The position numbers and the translations under genes were made by a program. A stretch of 58,477 nt of DNA, taken from NCBI GenBank assembly GCA_028343845.1, contig JAOLZO010000014.1, positions 1-58,477 on the forward strand. The letters are read 5' to 3'. Each line of letters opens with the position of its first letter. Positions within the stretch are counted from its first letter, which is position 1. The notes under the pieces were generated by a model. That model saw only the letters and a program-made list of their open reading frames with translations. It ran no database searches and was not told the origin of the DNA. This stretch comes from Verrucomicrobiota bacterium (lineage in GTDB: Bacteria > Verrucomicrobiota > Verrucomicrobiia > Opitutales > Seribacteraceae). This document shows, one piece after another, positions 15,171-24,014 of this stretch.

Positions 15171-17015
15171 ATGAAAACAAAAATCATCCTTAGTTTCATC
15201 ATCGGGTTTGCCGGTTTGTGCCAATCGGCATGGGCGGCTCCGCAAATCCTCAACTACTCGGGCAAGATTTCCGTTTCCGGGCAGCCTTACACCGGGCAAG
15301 CCTACTTCAAGTTCGCCCTGGTCAATCGAGCAGGCACGGTTTCCTACTGGACCAATAGCGGGAACTTTACCCTCGTTCAGGAACCGCCCGCCGCGGTCGC
15401 CGTGACCCTATCCGACGGAGTCTACTCCGTGGCTTTGGGCAATGCCTCGCTCACCAACATGCAGGCCATTCCCGGGCAGATCTTCCAGGACCATAACGAC
15501 GCCCACCTGCGCATCTGGTTCGCCCAGTCGGCCAGCGGTCCCTTCGACCTGCTCACGCCCGACCAGGCTATCGGCTCGGTTCCCTATGCCTTGAACGGAA
15601 ACTTGGCGGCGGGTAATTCCAGCTCGGGCAACGTCTCGAATTCTTCCGGTTCCCAATCGACCCCGTCCGGTCCCGCCTCGGTGGTCAGCATGGCGGGCGG
15701 GTTCGTCCGCCTGATTGCGAACGGACCGAACAACCCATCGAGTACCCTCGTCCTGCTCGACGGCGACACCGCGGAAGTGGTCGCCTACGTGGGCGAGACC
15801 ACGGGCTTGCTCGAGTATTCCTTCGGTGAGCACGGTTTCGTATTGCCCAATACTTTTGATTCCTTCCGCCAGACCCTGATCGGACCGGGCAGCGTGCGCC
15901 TGACCGCCCCCACGGGTGGGAAGACCTTTGCCAACCTGCGGGTCCACCGGGCAGGCGGACGGGACAACCTGAACCTAGCAGGAGGCACTCCGGCATCACA
16001 GGCTCCCGCCATCGTGTCCATCCCCAACCAGCAAACGGTTGTGCTTGGGGGTAAGGCAACACTTTCTGTTTCCGCTTCAGGGGAAAACCTGACTTACCAA
16101 TGGAAGAAGAACGGGCAGAACATCGCCGGGGCGACTTCTTCCGCCCTTACTTTCAACGAGGCCCGCCTAGATGATAATGGGACCTACCAAGTGGAAATCA
16201 CGAGTGGTACCGGGAGTGTGACGACCCAAAACATCGACCTGCTCGTGAACAACGACCTTTGCCGAGTTCCAGGTGGAAGCTATCCTTCAGTTTCTGGGGG
16301 AGGGAATGTGACGCTAAACGAATTCATGATCGATAAGTACGAGACACGTTACTCGGAATGGATCCGCATCATGAAATGGGCAAACGATCATAATTATTCA
16401 TTCGACCAACCGGGTTCCAACTCCATTTACCTCAATGGAACGGAGGGGACCGATCAACACCCGGTCCACTCCATTAATTGGTACGACGCAATGAAGTGGG
16501 CCAATGCCCGCTCGGAGAAGGAAGGATTGACGCCATGCTATTATACCAATGCGAATAAGCAAACCGTTTACAGGCAATCAAATATAAACATTTTGACGTC
16601 CTATACTGATTTTGCTGCAAACGGTTAACGTTTGCCTACTCGAGACGAATTCGTAGCGGCGGCCCGTGGAGGCTTGGTAGGCAAAAAGTATCCTTGGGGT
16701 AACACGATCGACTTGACTTACACCAACATCAATCAGTCGAACCGTTTTATTGAAAAGGCGGGGGCGCTGCACTACACGATTTTGCCCGTTGGCAGGCTTT
16801 TGCCGAATGGCTATGGTATTCATGACATTTACGGAAACCTTCCGGAGATGACAAGTGACCTAAAGTCTCAAGACCAATACAACCATTATAATTCTCAGGT
16901 TTCCTATCGAGCAGGTGGAGGGCAACCGCTGAATAACTTCTTCGGTTTCAGACCTAATTCTCTTACAGATCACTACAGCTCAGCCCTCGGCTTCCGCCTC
17001 GTCCGGCGCCCCTAG
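15171..17015 (+). pseudogene. Secreted Ig/SUMF1 surface protein interrupted by an in-frame TAA
   Basis: One frame runs from ATG 15171 to the stop at 17015, broken only by TAA at 16626-16628. The first part (485 residues) has a signal peptide (1-22), a beta-rich N-terminal domain (about 23-140), a Gly/Ser-rich linker, an Ig-like domain (about 283-360, TYQWKKNGQNIAG) and the first half of a SUMF1 domain. The frame then continues RLPTRDEFVAAARGG and ends LGFRLVRRP, the second half of the same domain. The stop replaces the Tyr expected in the conserved GYRLPT motif (one-base change from TAC or TAT). Either a recent nonsense mutation, a base-calling error, or readthrough. It is outside the element. 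Confidence 0.85.
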
Positions 17016-17036
17016 CCCTTTTGTGATCGACGATTG

Positions 17037-18668
17037 ATGATTCCTTTTGCCCATAGAGCCCGAGCCTTGGCAGTCCTCCTCTTGGGAGGCCTGCTTCCCA
17101 TACTTGCGACTGCTTCGCCCAGGCAGGCCCCGGGGCAGGCAGTCACGGTGGAGGTCGAGCACTTCTATCCGCTCGCCGGTTCTTCGTCCAATCAGGCGGG
17201 TACGGTGGGGCATTTCGGGACTTTCCATTGGATCGGGCAAAAGTCAGGCAATCAGGCGGGCACCGTGGAATCGACTTCGGTGGCGCCGTCCGTTCTTTTT
17301 TCCTCGATGAATGGGATGATCATTACCTTGTCCGCGAGTTCGGTCAGCGAGGGAGCGCAAACCGGGCAGACGGTCGGGTCGCTCGGTACCTTGAACCTGA
17401 CCAGTCCATCCTTTGTCCTGCTTGATGGAGCGGGTGGAAAGTTCACCTTGTCAGGCAATCAGTTGAAGGTTTCAGGTAAGCTGGATTTCGAGGCGTCCCC
17501 GACTCATACCGTACGCATCCGGGCGGTAGGGACGGAGGGACAGGTCGAGAGATCCTTCATCCTGTCGGTCCTTGACGAGACCGATGATGACGACGATGGG
17601 GACGGGTTGACCCAGTCGCGCGAGAACGAGCTGGGCACGGACGTAATGCTCGCCGATACCGATGGGGATGGGTTTTCCGACGGGGCGGAGGTCAATGCGG
17701 GCACCAACCCGCTCGATCCGCAATCCTTTCCCGCGTGGTCGGCCCAGTTTCTGACCCTGCGCACGGACGGGGTGGGGGAGAACTTGCCGGCGGGCGCCTT
17801 GGCCGGGGAATTTCTTTATGCCGATGCGACCTTGCCCAAGGAGGTCGAGCTGAGCATAAAGCAGGGTGCGGGGCATCCTTTGTTCGAGGTCGTGCAGGAC
17901 GCGATCTTGCAAACCAAGGCGGTTCTTGATTTCGAGAGCAAGCCAAGCCACGAGGTCAGGGTTGTTTTCGAGCATTCTTCGGGTGTCCGTTTCGAGAAGA
18001 CTTTCAGCGTTGCGGTTTTGGACTCGTTTGTCCCGGTGGTCCTGACCCAAGAGGCTTCCCTTGGCGGATCGTCCAGCGCCACGCTCCGTGGAGAGGTTGT
18101 GGATGAGGGAGATCCGGGTGGAGTGGCGGAGCATGGAATCGTTCTGTCTCTTTCCCCCAGGCCGGCGGTTGGGAAAGCAGGCTCGCGCAAGCTCGCATCG
18201 GGTAGTGGTCCGGGTGCCTTTCTTGTCACGGTGGATGGATTGGACCGTGGAAAGAAGTATTTCTACCGGGCCTATGCCCGCAATGCGGAGGGGGTCGCTT
18301 ACGGGAGTGAATCGAGTTTCCGGACGAGTTCCGAGGACAAGGCTCCGGATTGGGCGAATGCGCAACCGGCTTCGACGCCGGGTTGGTGGAACAGTCCCTG
18401 GCTTGGATCGATCTACCGTAATCAACAGAGCGCTTGGATCATGCATGCCCAGTTGGGTTGGCTTTTTCCCATGGAATCGCCCGTTCAGGGAGTCTGGTTG
18501 TGGAGAAGCCGGATGGGCTGGCTCTGGACGGATGCCCAGTATTATCCGTTCCTCTACCAAAATGATTCCGGGGGCTGGCTTTATTACTACGGTACCAAGC
18601 AGGACCGTTCGCTCTTTTACCGCTACCGTGACGCCCGTTGGCTGGTGGAGGCGAAGGCTACCCGATAA
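17037..18668 (+). CDS. Secreted surface protein with calcium-binding repeats and aromatic-rich C-terminal module
   Basis: About 543 residues from ATG 17037 (a TTG precedes it). Signal peptide about 1-28. A cadherin-like/beta-sandwich region at about 95-180 is followed by thrombospondin type 3-like calcium motifs (DDDDDGDGLTQSRENELGTD and DTDGDGFSDGAEVNAGTNPL), a second similar sandwich, then a fibronectin-like domain (KKYFYRAYARNAEGVAYG). The last ~90 residues are very rich in Trp and Tyr (GWLFPMESPVQGVWLWRSRM, GWLYYYG), a module I know only from secreted Verrucomicrobiota proteins. Probably extracellular or cell-surface; function unknown. It lies 22 bp after the SUMF1 gene and is likely co-transcribed. 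Confidence 0.85.
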   Translation: MIPFAHRARALAVLLLGGLLPILATASPRQAPGQAVTVEVEHFYPLAGSSSNQAGTVGHFGTFHWIGQKSGNQAGTVESTSVAPSVLFSSMNGMIITLSASSVSEGAQTGQTVGSLGTLNLTSPSFVLLDGAGGKFTLSGNQLKVSGKLDFEASPTHTVRIRAVGTEGQVERSFILSVLDETDDDDDGDGLTQSRENELGTDVMLADTDGDGFSDGAEVNAGTNPLDPQSFPAWSAQFLTLRTDGVGENLPAGALAGEFLYADATLPKEVELSIKQGAGHPLFEVVQDAILQTKAVLDFESKPSHEVRVVFEHSSGVRFEKTFSVAVLDSFVPVVLTQEASLGGSSSATLRGEVVDEGDPGGVAEHGIVLSLSPRPAVGKAGSRKLASGSGPGAFLVTVDGLDRGKKYFYRAYARNAEGVAYGSESSFRTSSEDKAPDWANAQPASTPGWWNSPWLGSIYRNQQSAWIMHAQLGWLFPMESPVQGVWLWRSRMGWLWTDAQYYPFLYQNDSGGWLYYYGTKQDRSLFYRYRDARWLVEAKATR

Positions 18669-18692
18669 AAAAGGGCCCCGGCTCGGGCCTTT
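18669..18692. terminator. Bidirectional terminator between convergent genes
   Basis: A GC-rich hairpin (aaagggccc / gggccttt, one bulge). On the minus strand it is followed by six Ts, so it fits the DUF1501 gene best. It lies just after the stop of the plus-strand surface protein. Confidence 0.65.
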
Positions 18693-18697
18693 GCCCG

Positions 18698-20125
18698 CTA
18701 GGCTAAGATGTCCTTGAGGACGTGGGCTTCTTCGTCCACTCCGGTGAGGCGGAAATCAAGGCCTTGGTATTTGTGGGTAAAGAGTTGGGACTGGATACCG
18801 AGTTGGTGGAGCATGGTGGCGTGGAAGTCGCGCACGTGAACTACGTTCTCCTCCGCGTTGTAGCCGAATTCGTCGGTATTTCCGTAGGAGATCCCTCCTT
18901 TGATTCCTCCGCCCGCCATCCAGATGGAAAAGCCTTTGATGTGGTGGTCGCGTCCATTGCCTTGGGCCATGGGGGTGCGTCCGAATTCTCCGCCCCAGAC
19001 AACGAGCGTATCGTCGAGCATGCCTCGTTGCTTGAGGTCTTGGATGAGTGCGGCGGAGCCTTGGTCAACCCGTTTGGCCACTCCGGTGATGGCGTTCTTG
19101 ACCCCGCCGTGGTGATCCCATCCGCGGTGGTAAAGATGAATGAAGCGCACGCCGCGCTCGGCCAACCTCCTGGCCAAAATGCAATTGCTCGCGAAGGATC
19201 CGTCCCCGGGTTTGGCGCCGTAGAGGTCGAGCACGTGTTTGGGCTCGTTGGAGACGTCCATGAGTTCGGGCACGCTGGTTTGCATGCGGAAGGCCATTTC
19301 GTATTGGCTGACCTTGGTCGAGATCTCGGGGTCGCGCAGGGATTGGTTGCGCATGAGGTTGAGCTTGTTGACCGAGTCGATGAGGGAACGTTGGTCCTTG
19401 GCGGTCACGCCTTTGGGGTTGCTCAGGTAAAGCACGGGGTCCCCTTTGCTGTGAAAGTGAACACCTTGGTATTTGCTGGGGAGAAAGCCACTGTGCCACT
19501 GGCGCGATGCGATGGGTTGGTTCTGCCCGCCCCCGACCGAGGTGAGGACGACGAAACCGGGCAGGTTCTCGGTGTCCGCCCCGAGTCCGTAGAGGGTCCA
19601 GGATCCCATGCTGGGGCGTCCGGATATCTGCGTGCCCGTGTTCATGTAGGTGTGGGCGGGGTCGTGGTTGATCTGCTCGGTGTGCATGGACCGGATGATG
19701 CAGATGTCATCGGCAATCGAACCGATCTTGGGAAACTGGTTGGAGATGAACTGACCGGATTTGCCGTAGCGTTCGAATTCGTGCTGAGGGCCGAGGCATT
19801 TGAGATCGTTCTTCTTGCCCATGAGCTGGGCGATGGGTTGGCCTTCGGTGATGGATTTGGGCATCGGTTTGCCGTCCATTTCCTTGAGCTTGGGCTTGTA
19901 GTCGTAGGTCTCTAAGTGCGAGGGGCCTCCGGCCATACACAGAAAGATGACCCGTTTGGCTTTGGGGTTGCCGAGGAGCTTGGCGCCTGCGGGCAGGTTG
20001 GCCGGCCATGCCTTGGGGGTGGACGTTGTCTCGGCGGAGAGCATGCTGGTGAGGGCGGTCGAGCCAATCCCCACGGTTGCCTGGTTGAGAAAGCTTCGCC
20101 GGTTAATGAAGGTGGTCGGGTCCAT
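18698..20125 (-). CDS. DUF1501 domain protein, Tat-exported
   Basis: 475 residues from the ATG at 20125. The N-terminus has a twin-arginine-type signal (INRRSFLNQATVGIGSTALT). The body is a DUF1501 protein, an alkaline-phosphatase/sulfatase-fold relative: FLCMAGGPSHLETYDYKP near the start, SMHTEQINHDPAHTYMNTG in the middle, and DTLVVWGGEFGRTPMAQGNG with GRDHH near the end. Family length is normal. It lies 24 bp downstream of the DUF1549/DUF1553 gene on the same strand, the usual pairing in Planctomycetota and Verrucomicrobiota, where a role in using complex polysaccharides is suspected but not shown. Confidence 0.92.
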   Translation of the reverse strand: MDPTTFINRRSFLNQATVGIGSTALTSMLSAETTSTPKAWPANLPAGAKLLGNPKAKRVIFLCMAGGPSHLETYDYKPKLKEMDGKPMPKSITEGQPIAQLMGKKNDLKCLGPQHEFERYGKSGQFISNQFPKIGSIADDICIIRSMHTEQINHDPAHTYMNTGTQISGRPSMGSWTLYGLGADTENLPGFVVLTSVGGGQNQPIASRQWHSGFLPSKYQGVHFHSKGDPVLYLSNPKGVTAKDQRSLIDSVNKLNLMRNQSLRDPEISTKVSQYEMAFRMQTSVPELMDVSNEPKHVLDLYGAKPGDGSFASNCILARRLAERGVRFIHLYHRGWDHHGGVKNAITGVAKRVDQGSAALIQDLKQRGMLDDTLVVWGGEFGRTPMAQGNGRDHHIKGFSIWMAGGGIKGGISYGNTDEFGYNAEENVVHVRDFHATMLHQLGIQSQLFTHKYQGLDFRLTGVDEEAHVLKDILA

Positions 20126-20149
20126 GGTTCGTTCGGTTCGCAAGGGTTC

Positions 20150-23100
20150 TTAGAATCGGGCGGTGGTTTCGTAAAGATTGAGCAGAGCCCGGGAGACGCT
20201 CGTCCAGGCGGCCAGTTCGCTTGGCTTGAGGGATTTGTCCACCGGCTTGACTCCGGTCGAGAGGAGTTCGAGGGCGGATTTCTCGTCGTCCTTGTAGCGT
20301 TCGCGTTGCTCGTTGAGGTGTCCGAGCAGGACGTCTTGCTCGGGCTTGGTGGGCTTGCGGGTGAGGGCGAGGGAGAAGATTTTCTCAAGCCTTTGGGCAT
20401 CACTCGCTGCTCCTTCCTTGAGCAGGCGTTCGGCAAGTGCTTTGGCGGCTTCCACGAAGACGGGATCGTTGAGCAAAACGAGGGCTTGCTGAGGGATGTT
20501 CGAGCGGGGGCGCTCGGCGGCGCATTCCTCCCGGCTGGGTGCGTCGAAGGCGACCATGGCAGGGTGGGGGAAGCTCCGGCATACGAAAGTGTACAGGCTG
20601 CGGCGGTAGAGTTCGTCTCCATTGCCCGCCTGCCATCTGCGGGCGGGAAAGTTGAGGTGTTGCCAGTAGCCGGCGGGCTGGTAGGGCTTGACGCTCTTGC
20701 CTCCGATCTTCTGAACGAGAAGACCGCTTATGGACAGGGCGCTGTCGCGCACGAATTCGGCATCCACCCGGAAGCGCGACTGGCGGGCATAGTGCCGGTT
20801 TCCCGGGTCGTCCTTGGCGAGGGTTCCTCTCGGAAGGGAGCTTTGCCGGTAAGCTTGGGAGGTGACGACGTTTTTGATCAGTGCCTTGACGTCCCATCCG
20901 CCGTCCCGGAACTGGGTTGCCAAATGGTCGAGTAGTTCGGGGTGAGTCGGGGGTTCGCCTTGTCCACCGAGGTCATCGAGCCGACGGGAGAGCCCGTATC
21001 CGAAGAAGAGTTTCCAGGTACGGTTGACGAAGGCCCGGGCGGTGAGGGGGTTGCTCTTGGCAACGACCCACTTGGCCAAGTCCAGACGGGTGGCCCGCTT
21101 GTCTCCGGTATCCAATTTTCCCATGAACTCGGGAATGGCGGGCTGAACTTCTTCTCCGCTCTTGTCCAACCAGTTGCCCCGGGGCAGGATCTTGACCATA
21201 CGTGGTGCTCCGGTCTGGGATATGAGCATGGTCCGGAATCCCTTCTTGGCATTGGCAATGGCATCCCGAGCTTTTTTGAGTTCCTGAGCGCTTTTGGTCG
21301 ATTCCTGCTCAATCTTTTTGGAATCACCACGGAATTTCTTGATTTCTTCGGGCACCTTGGGGAAGACGTAGGCGAGGAAATGGCGTCGGAGTAATTGGAG
21401 ATCCTTCTCCGAGCGGTCCTTTTGGGCTTTCTTGGCAGCTTTCACAATGTCTGCGGGCAGATCTTTGGCAGACTTGGCGGAGTCGGTCCACTTGGCTAGG
21501 GAGAGGGTGGGGTCGGAGCGCGGGTCACGGGTGGATTTTACCCCGACCTTGTCCCAAAAGATCTTTCCGTCGAATTGGGTGAACGCGATGCCGTTGACCT
21601 TGGCCTTGGGCTTAAGCCCGACTTTCTTGGCGTTGACGGCGAGGCGTATCCATTCGCCGGTTTTGGGGAGTTCTCCCATCTTGATTTTGCCTACGGTGTT
21701 TTCCTTACCATAGGGAATGAGCGATTTGCCCCAGTATGCGCGGTGTTCCCAAGTCCCGTCGTTGAATTGGAGCATGACTTGTTTGGGTGGGTCGATGGGA
21801 TCGAGGAATACATAGGCAAAGAACTCGTCCCCATCGGATGCGATTTCGTAGGGAGACTTGGACTGCCAGAAGAAATGCTGGTTGTTCCCGGCACCTTCGC
21901 GAACTATGGATTTTTTACCTGAGAATACGGGGTCGGGGGCTTGGGCAATTTTCCATTCCCCGTTGAGCGTAGCGTCGGTTGGCGGGGCGTCCTCCACGAA
22001 AATCCGTTCCGAATCGGCCGAGGAGTCGGCTTTGGGTTCGCCGTAGGCAATCTTGTCGACCAAGCCGTGCAGTTTGGCGAGCCTCTCCTTTTTCTTGCCG
22101 TCCGTTTGCACCTTGCGTTCCTTGGCTGTCTTTTCCACTTTGGCCAGGTTTGCCTCGAGTTCCTTGAGCCGCGCTTCCTGCTCGGCAGTGGGGAGGGTGA
22201 GGTTGGGGGCTCTCTTGCCGACCGCTCTTTCCTTGATGTCGGCAAAGAAGGCGGCGAGGGAATAAAAGTCCTTGATCGTGAAGGGATCGTATTTGTGATC
22301 ATGGCACTGGGCGCAACCGGTGGTGGCGGCCAACCAAACGTTGCCGAAGTTCCGCACCCGGTCGGCCTGATAGATCGTGACGTATTCGTCCGGTTGAGCG
22401 CCGCCTTCCTGGGTGGTCTGTAGCAAGCGGTTGTACCCGGAGGCGACTTTTTGCCGGTTGCTTGCCTCGGGGAGCAGGTCGCCCGCGACGTTCTCGATCA
22501 CAAAGCGGTCGTAGGGAAGGTTTTCGTTAAAGGCGTCGATGACGTACTCGCGGTAGGCAGAGACTTCCATGAAGTTGTCACTGTGGTAGCCGATGGTGTC
22601 GGCAAAGCGCACGAGATCGAGCCAATGGACCGCCATCCGCTCGCCGAAACGCTCGTCTCCAAGCAGGCGGTCGACAAGTTGGTCGTAGGCCTTGGGGGAG
22701 GAGTCCTTGAGAAAGAGATCGGCTTCCTTGGGGGGGGGGCACATTCCGGTCAGATCAAAATAGAGCCGGCGCAAGAGGGTGATCCGGTCGGCTTCGGGGG
22801 AAAAGGTGAGTTTTTCTTGGGTGAGGGAATCTTCGAGGAAGCGGTCGACCGGATGTTCGGAAGAGCGTTTGGGAGGAAGGTCGGGCTTGGCAATGGGGCG
22901 GAAGGACCAGTGCTCCTCGTACTTGCCTCCTTGGGCAATCCATGCCTCGATGATCTTCTTCTGCTCGGGCGTCAGAGTTTTTCCCGTCTTCGGCGGAGGC
23001 ATGAGTTCGTCCTTGTCCTTGCTGTTCAGGCGGAAGACCAATTCGCTTTCCTTCGGTTTTCCCGGGACGATGGCTGAGTACCCGCCTAGATCCTTGAGGG

Positions 23101-23290
23101 AGCCTTCCTCCGTATCCAGCCTAAGTTTGGCTTCGCGGGTGCTCTTGTCAGGTCCGTGGCAATGGAAGCAGTACTCGGAAAGGAGCGGACGGACGTCCTT
23201 GGTGAAGTCGACCTCCGGTTTTGCTAACAGAGAGCCGGCGAGGAATAAAGCTGGGAAGGTGAGTTTTAGGAATGGGATTTTTGTATTCAT
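20150..23290 (-). CDS. Planctomycete-type cytochrome c / DUF1549 / DUF1553 protein
   Basis: 1046 residues from ATG 23290, chosen because the signal peptide starts there (MNTKIPFLKLTFPALFLAGS). Order: a PSC1-type cytochrome domain with CFHCHG near residue 43 and the metal-ligand region LNSKDKDELMPPP; DUF1549 (about 170-390, ending near a second heme-type motif GCAQCH); a coiled-coil and beta-sandwich insertion (about 390-650); DUF1553 at the C-terminus (SNPLTARAFVNRTWKLFFGY, ERPRSNIPQQALVLLNDPVF). Exported heme protein. Paired with the DUF1501 gene downstream. The reaction is unknown. Confidence 0.93.
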   Translation of the reverse strand: MNTKIPFLKLTFPALFLAGSLLAKPEVDFTKDVRPLLSEYCFHCHGPDKSTREAKLRLDTEEGSLKDLGGYSAIVPGKPKESELVFRLNSKDKDELMPPPKTGKTLTPEQKKIIEAWIAQGGKYEEHWSFRPIAKPDLPPKRSSEHPVDRFLEDSLTQEKLTFSPEADRITLLRRLYFDLTGMCPPPKEADLFLKDSSPKAYDQLVDRLLGDERFGERMAVHWLDLVRFADTIGYHSDNFMEVSAYREYVIDAFNENLPYDRFVIENVAGDLLPEASNRQKVASGYNRLLQTTQEGGAQPDEYVTIYQADRVRNFGNVWLAATTGCAQCHDHKYDPFTIKDFYSLAAFFADIKERAVGKRAPNLTLPTAEQEARLKELEANLAKVEKTAKERKVQTDGKKKERLAKLHGLVDKIAYGEPKADSSADSERIFVEDAPPTDATLNGEWKIAQAPDPVFSGKKSIVREGAGNNQHFFWQSKSPYEIASDGDEFFAYVFLDPIDPPKQVMLQFNDGTWEHRAYWGKSLIPYGKENTVGKIKMGELPKTGEWIRLAVNAKKVGLKPKAKVNGIAFTQFDGKIFWDKVGVKSTRDPRSDPTLSLAKWTDSAKSAKDLPADIVKAAKKAQKDRSEKDLQLLRRHFLAYVFPKVPEEIKKFRGDSKKIEQESTKSAQELKKARDAIANAKKGFRTMLISQTGAPRMVKILPRGNWLDKSGEEVQPAIPEFMGKLDTGDKRATRLDLAKWVVAKSNPLTARAFVNRTWKLFFGYGLSRRLDDLGGQGEPPTHPELLDHLATQFRDGGWDVKALIKNVVTSQAYRQSSLPRGTLAKDDPGNRHYARQSRFRVDAEFVRDSALSISGLLVQKIGGKSVKPYQPAGYWQHLNFPARRWQAGNGDELYRRSLYTFVCRSFPHPAMVAFDAPSREECAAERPRSNIPQQALVLLNDPVFVEAAKALAERLLKEGAASDAQRLEKIFSLALTRKPTKPEQDVLLGHLNEQRERYKDDEKSALELLSTGVKPVDKSLKPSELAAWTSVSRALLNLYETTARF

Positions 23291-23398
23291 CAGGCGGATT
23301 GGATCGTAGAAAAGGTTTTTCCATTTTTCAAGGGATAGAATGCAAAAAAACCGAAATTCCCACGCCAAGCCCTATTGAGGGTGGCTCGAGGAATCCAT

Positions 23399-23992
23399 TC
23401 AAGCCGTGAAGTCGCGAAGGTGATTTTCGAGAGGGGCGTAGGTTCTTTCCGTCAAATCGGTCTCTGAGTATCCGTAAAAGAGCAAAGCGACGACCCGTTC
23501 GGTTTCGGGTGAAAAAAGATCAATCGTTTCAGCGAATTTCGGATGTTCCCATACCGCACCCGTGCTCCACTTGGAGGCAATCCCCTCGCTCTCGAACAAA
23601 AGGAGCAGGTTCTGGCAAATGCAGGAGGTGGTTGCGTAGTCCTCCTCGATCGTTGCGGGTTTGTTCTTGATCAGGTTGGATTTCTTGTCGGTGTGGCAGG
23701 TGACGATCAGCAAGCCGGGGGCATTTCCCCATTCGTCGGCCTTTCTTTCACCCTTTTCCACGAGGGCGGGGTCGGAACCGACCCCGGAAACGGTTTCGCC
23801 GAAGAGTTTTCCCACCTCTTGAATCTTGACGGAGTCGAGCAGGTAAAACCGGGCGGGTTCGGTCAGGTGATGATTGGGGGCTCGCCTGGCAACGTCGATC
23901 AATTCACGGACAAGGGATGGATCTGGCGCTCCCGAAAAGCCAGCTGGCTTTCTTGTCCGACGCCTTGTGATGATGGACCTCAGTTCGTTCAT
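23399..23992 (-). CDS. Nitroreductase family protein
   Basis: 197 residues, usual length for the FMN-dependent nitroreductase family. The N-terminal motif (ITRRRTRKPAGFSG) matches the FMN phosphate-binding start of the family, RRAPNHHLTEPARFYLL is the next conserved block, and AVWEHPKFAETIDL with VVALLFYGYSE is the C-terminal block. It would reduce nitroaromatics or quinones with NAD(P)H in the cytoplasm; the true substrate cannot be seen. It lies 22 bp downstream of the ketoacyl synthase gene on the same strand. Confidence 0.85.
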   Translation of the reverse strand: MNELRSIITRRRTRKPAGFSGAPDPSLVRELIDVARRAPNHHLTEPARFYLLDSVKIQEVGKLFGETVSGVGSDPALVEKGERKADEWGNAPGLLIVTCHTDKKSNLIKNKPATIEEDYATTSCICQNLLLLFESEGIASKWSTGAVWEHPKFAETIDLFSPETERVVALLFYGYSETDLTERTYAPLENHLRDFTA

Positions 23993-24014
23993 GGCAGAGG
24001 GGTTCCGGTTTTCC

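Noticed and set aside
18722-19915. Long plus-strand frame opposite the DUF1501 gene
   Set aside because: It is a shadow of a GC-rich coding region; the minus-strand product has clear family motifs and a signal peptide.
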